Shown: positions 63,220-64,000 of the stretch, in pieces
How the letters are laid out: every line of letters starts with the position of its first letter
Numbering within the stretch: position 1 is the first letter of the stretch
Assembly (NCBI RefSeq): GCF_003391135.1
Contig: NZ_CP031455.1
Span: forward strand, 3,937,001-4,001,000
Source: Streptoverticillium olivoreticuli subsp. olivoreticuli
Lineage (GTDB): Bacteria; Actinomycetota; Actinomycetes; Streptomycetales; Streptomycetaceae
DNA length: 64,000 bases
Direction of reading: 5' to 3'
Translations under genes and position numbers: made by a program
The notes under the pieces: model-generated
The model's input: only the letters and a program-made list of their open reading frames with translations
What the model was told of the DNA's origin: nothing
Database searches by the model: none

Positions 63220-64000
63220 TCAGCGCGCCCCGAACACCTGGGTCCACCGGGGTCCGCCCGGCGCGTGGTTGACGCCGACGCCGATCTCCTTGAAGGAGCA
63301 GTTGAGGATGTTCCGCCGGTGCCCGTCACTGTGCATCCACGAGTCCATGACCGAGGCGGGGTCCTGCTGCCCGTAGGCGATGTTCTCGCCGTACGTGCTC
63401 CAGTGGTACCCGGCGGCGGTGATGCGCTCGCCGGGGCCCGCGCCGTCGGGGTTGGTGTGGTCGAAGAAGTTGCGGGCGGCCATGTCGTCGGACTGGCCCT
63501 GCGCCGCGCGGTCCAGGGTGCCGTTCTCGGTGACCGGGGAGCAGCCGGCCTTCGCGCGCTCGGCGTTGACGAGGGCGGTGACCTGCTGCCCGAGCGAGCC
63601 GCCGCCGGGCCCGGCGGGCGGCTTGGGGGCCGAGGGGGCCTTGGGGGCGGGGCGGTCGGTGGTGGGGTCCGCCTTCTTCGGCTCGGGTGCCTCGCTGGTG
63701 GCAGTGTCCGGGGCGGAGGCCGAGGCGGACGCGCTCGGCTTGGCGGAAGCGCTCGCGGAGGCGCTCGCCCGGGGCGAGGGCGACGCGCTCGGCGGCAGGG
63801 CGCCGGTGGAGGCGTCCAGCGCCTTCACCTGGGTGGGTATCTCGTCCCCGGCCGAGACGGGCCGGTCCTTACGGTCCGTGGAGTCGGTGAAGAGGTACAT
63901 CCCGCCGAGCACACCGCCCGCGACGACGGCCAGGGCGGCGGCCCCGGCGGCGGCCCGCTTCGCGGTGCGGGACCGGGAGGAGGCCCGGTGGCCGTGCGTA
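63220..64000 (-). CDS. CAP/SCP-domain protein with N-terminal membrane anchor (5' end beyond the right edge)
   Basis: 260 residues visible. RTAKR followed by AAAGAAALAVVAGGVLGGMYLF is a membrane anchor or signal. Ser/Ala/Pro-rich linker, then CAP domain from about 130: QQVTALVNAERAKAGCSPVTEN, AAQGQSDDMAARNFFDHTNPDG, GENIAYGQ, SDGHRRNILN, GVGVNHAPGG, with the His/Glu cavity residues (H in FFDHT, E in GEN, H in DGHR). Known: bacterial CAP proteins are secreted, roles largely unclear. Upstream part missing. Confidence 0.9.
   Translation of the reverse strand, partial: THGHRASSRSRTAKRAAAGAAALAVVAGGVLGGMYLFTDSTDRKDRPVSAGDEIPTQVKALDASTGALPPSASPSPRASASASASAKPSASASASAPDTATSEAPEPKKADPTTDRPAPKAPSAPKPPAGPGGGSLGQQVTALVNAERAKAGCSPVTENGTLDRAAQGQSDDMAARNFFDHTNPDGAGPGERITAAGYHWSTYGENIAYGQQDPASVMDSWMHSDGHRRNILNCSFKEIGVGVNHAPGGPRWTQVFGAR

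Overview
The window is high-GC actinobacterial DNA, almost certainly a Streptomyces chromosome. Evidence: GTG/TTG starts and ATGA/GTGA overlaps, a chaplin, sporulation-type SsbB and paired dynamin-like GTPases, AfsR-type and SARP regulators, DUF397/XRE pairs, and a type II polyketide synthase (PKS) cluster.

Layout. 0-11 kb is housekeeping and developmental: a methyltransferase (cut by the left edge), truncated haemoglobin, thioesterase, EttA, a sortase-anchored thioester surface protein, SsbB and the DynB/DynA pair, then tRNA-Arg(TCT). 11-16 kb is a divergent AfsR-like regulator / Ser-Thr kinase pair. 16-19 kb has a P450 and a DUF1259 protein.

18.6-47.8 kb is a type II PKS cluster with the gene set of the actinorhodin/benzoisochromanequinone family: KS-alpha, CLF, ACP, didomain aromatase, ActIII-type ketoreductase, ActIV-type metallo-beta-lactamase cyclase, homologues of ActVI-ORF1, ORFA, ORF2/4 and probably ORF3, an ActVB-type flavin reductase, an NmrA protein, a luciferase-type monooxygenase, MFS efflux with MarR, PPTase, SARP and a two-component system. 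I see no ActVA-ORF5/ORF6-type oxygenase.

The cluster is split by a 9.6-kb integrated element (32353-41967) encoding a large serine integrase, a lone capsid-like protein, two HNH nucleases, GntR and XRE/DUF397 regulators and small proteins. Its ends can be read directly. The 8-bp core TCGGGAAG is repeated at both ends. Joining the outer flanks restores a perfect copy of a repeat found elsewhere in the window; joining the inner flanks gives a 62-bp symmetric attP next to int. The element has therefore integrated into a dispersed chromosomal repeat.

That repeat (nested GC-rich palindromes) lies between every one of four convergent gene pairs in 32-62 kb. One further copy lies inside and breaks a glycosyltransferase-like gene (52.6-54.6 kb).

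48-64 kb holds an ornithine-cyclodeaminase family gene, an sdhCAB operon, the broken gene, a STAND ATPase, a chaplin, a degenerate prenyl-synthase homologue divergent from a styrene-monooxygenase-like gene, a fluoride riboswitch with crcB-DUF190-crcB, a LysR regulator whose promoter shares a 15-bp motif with the sdh promoter, and a CAP-domain protein cut by the right edge.
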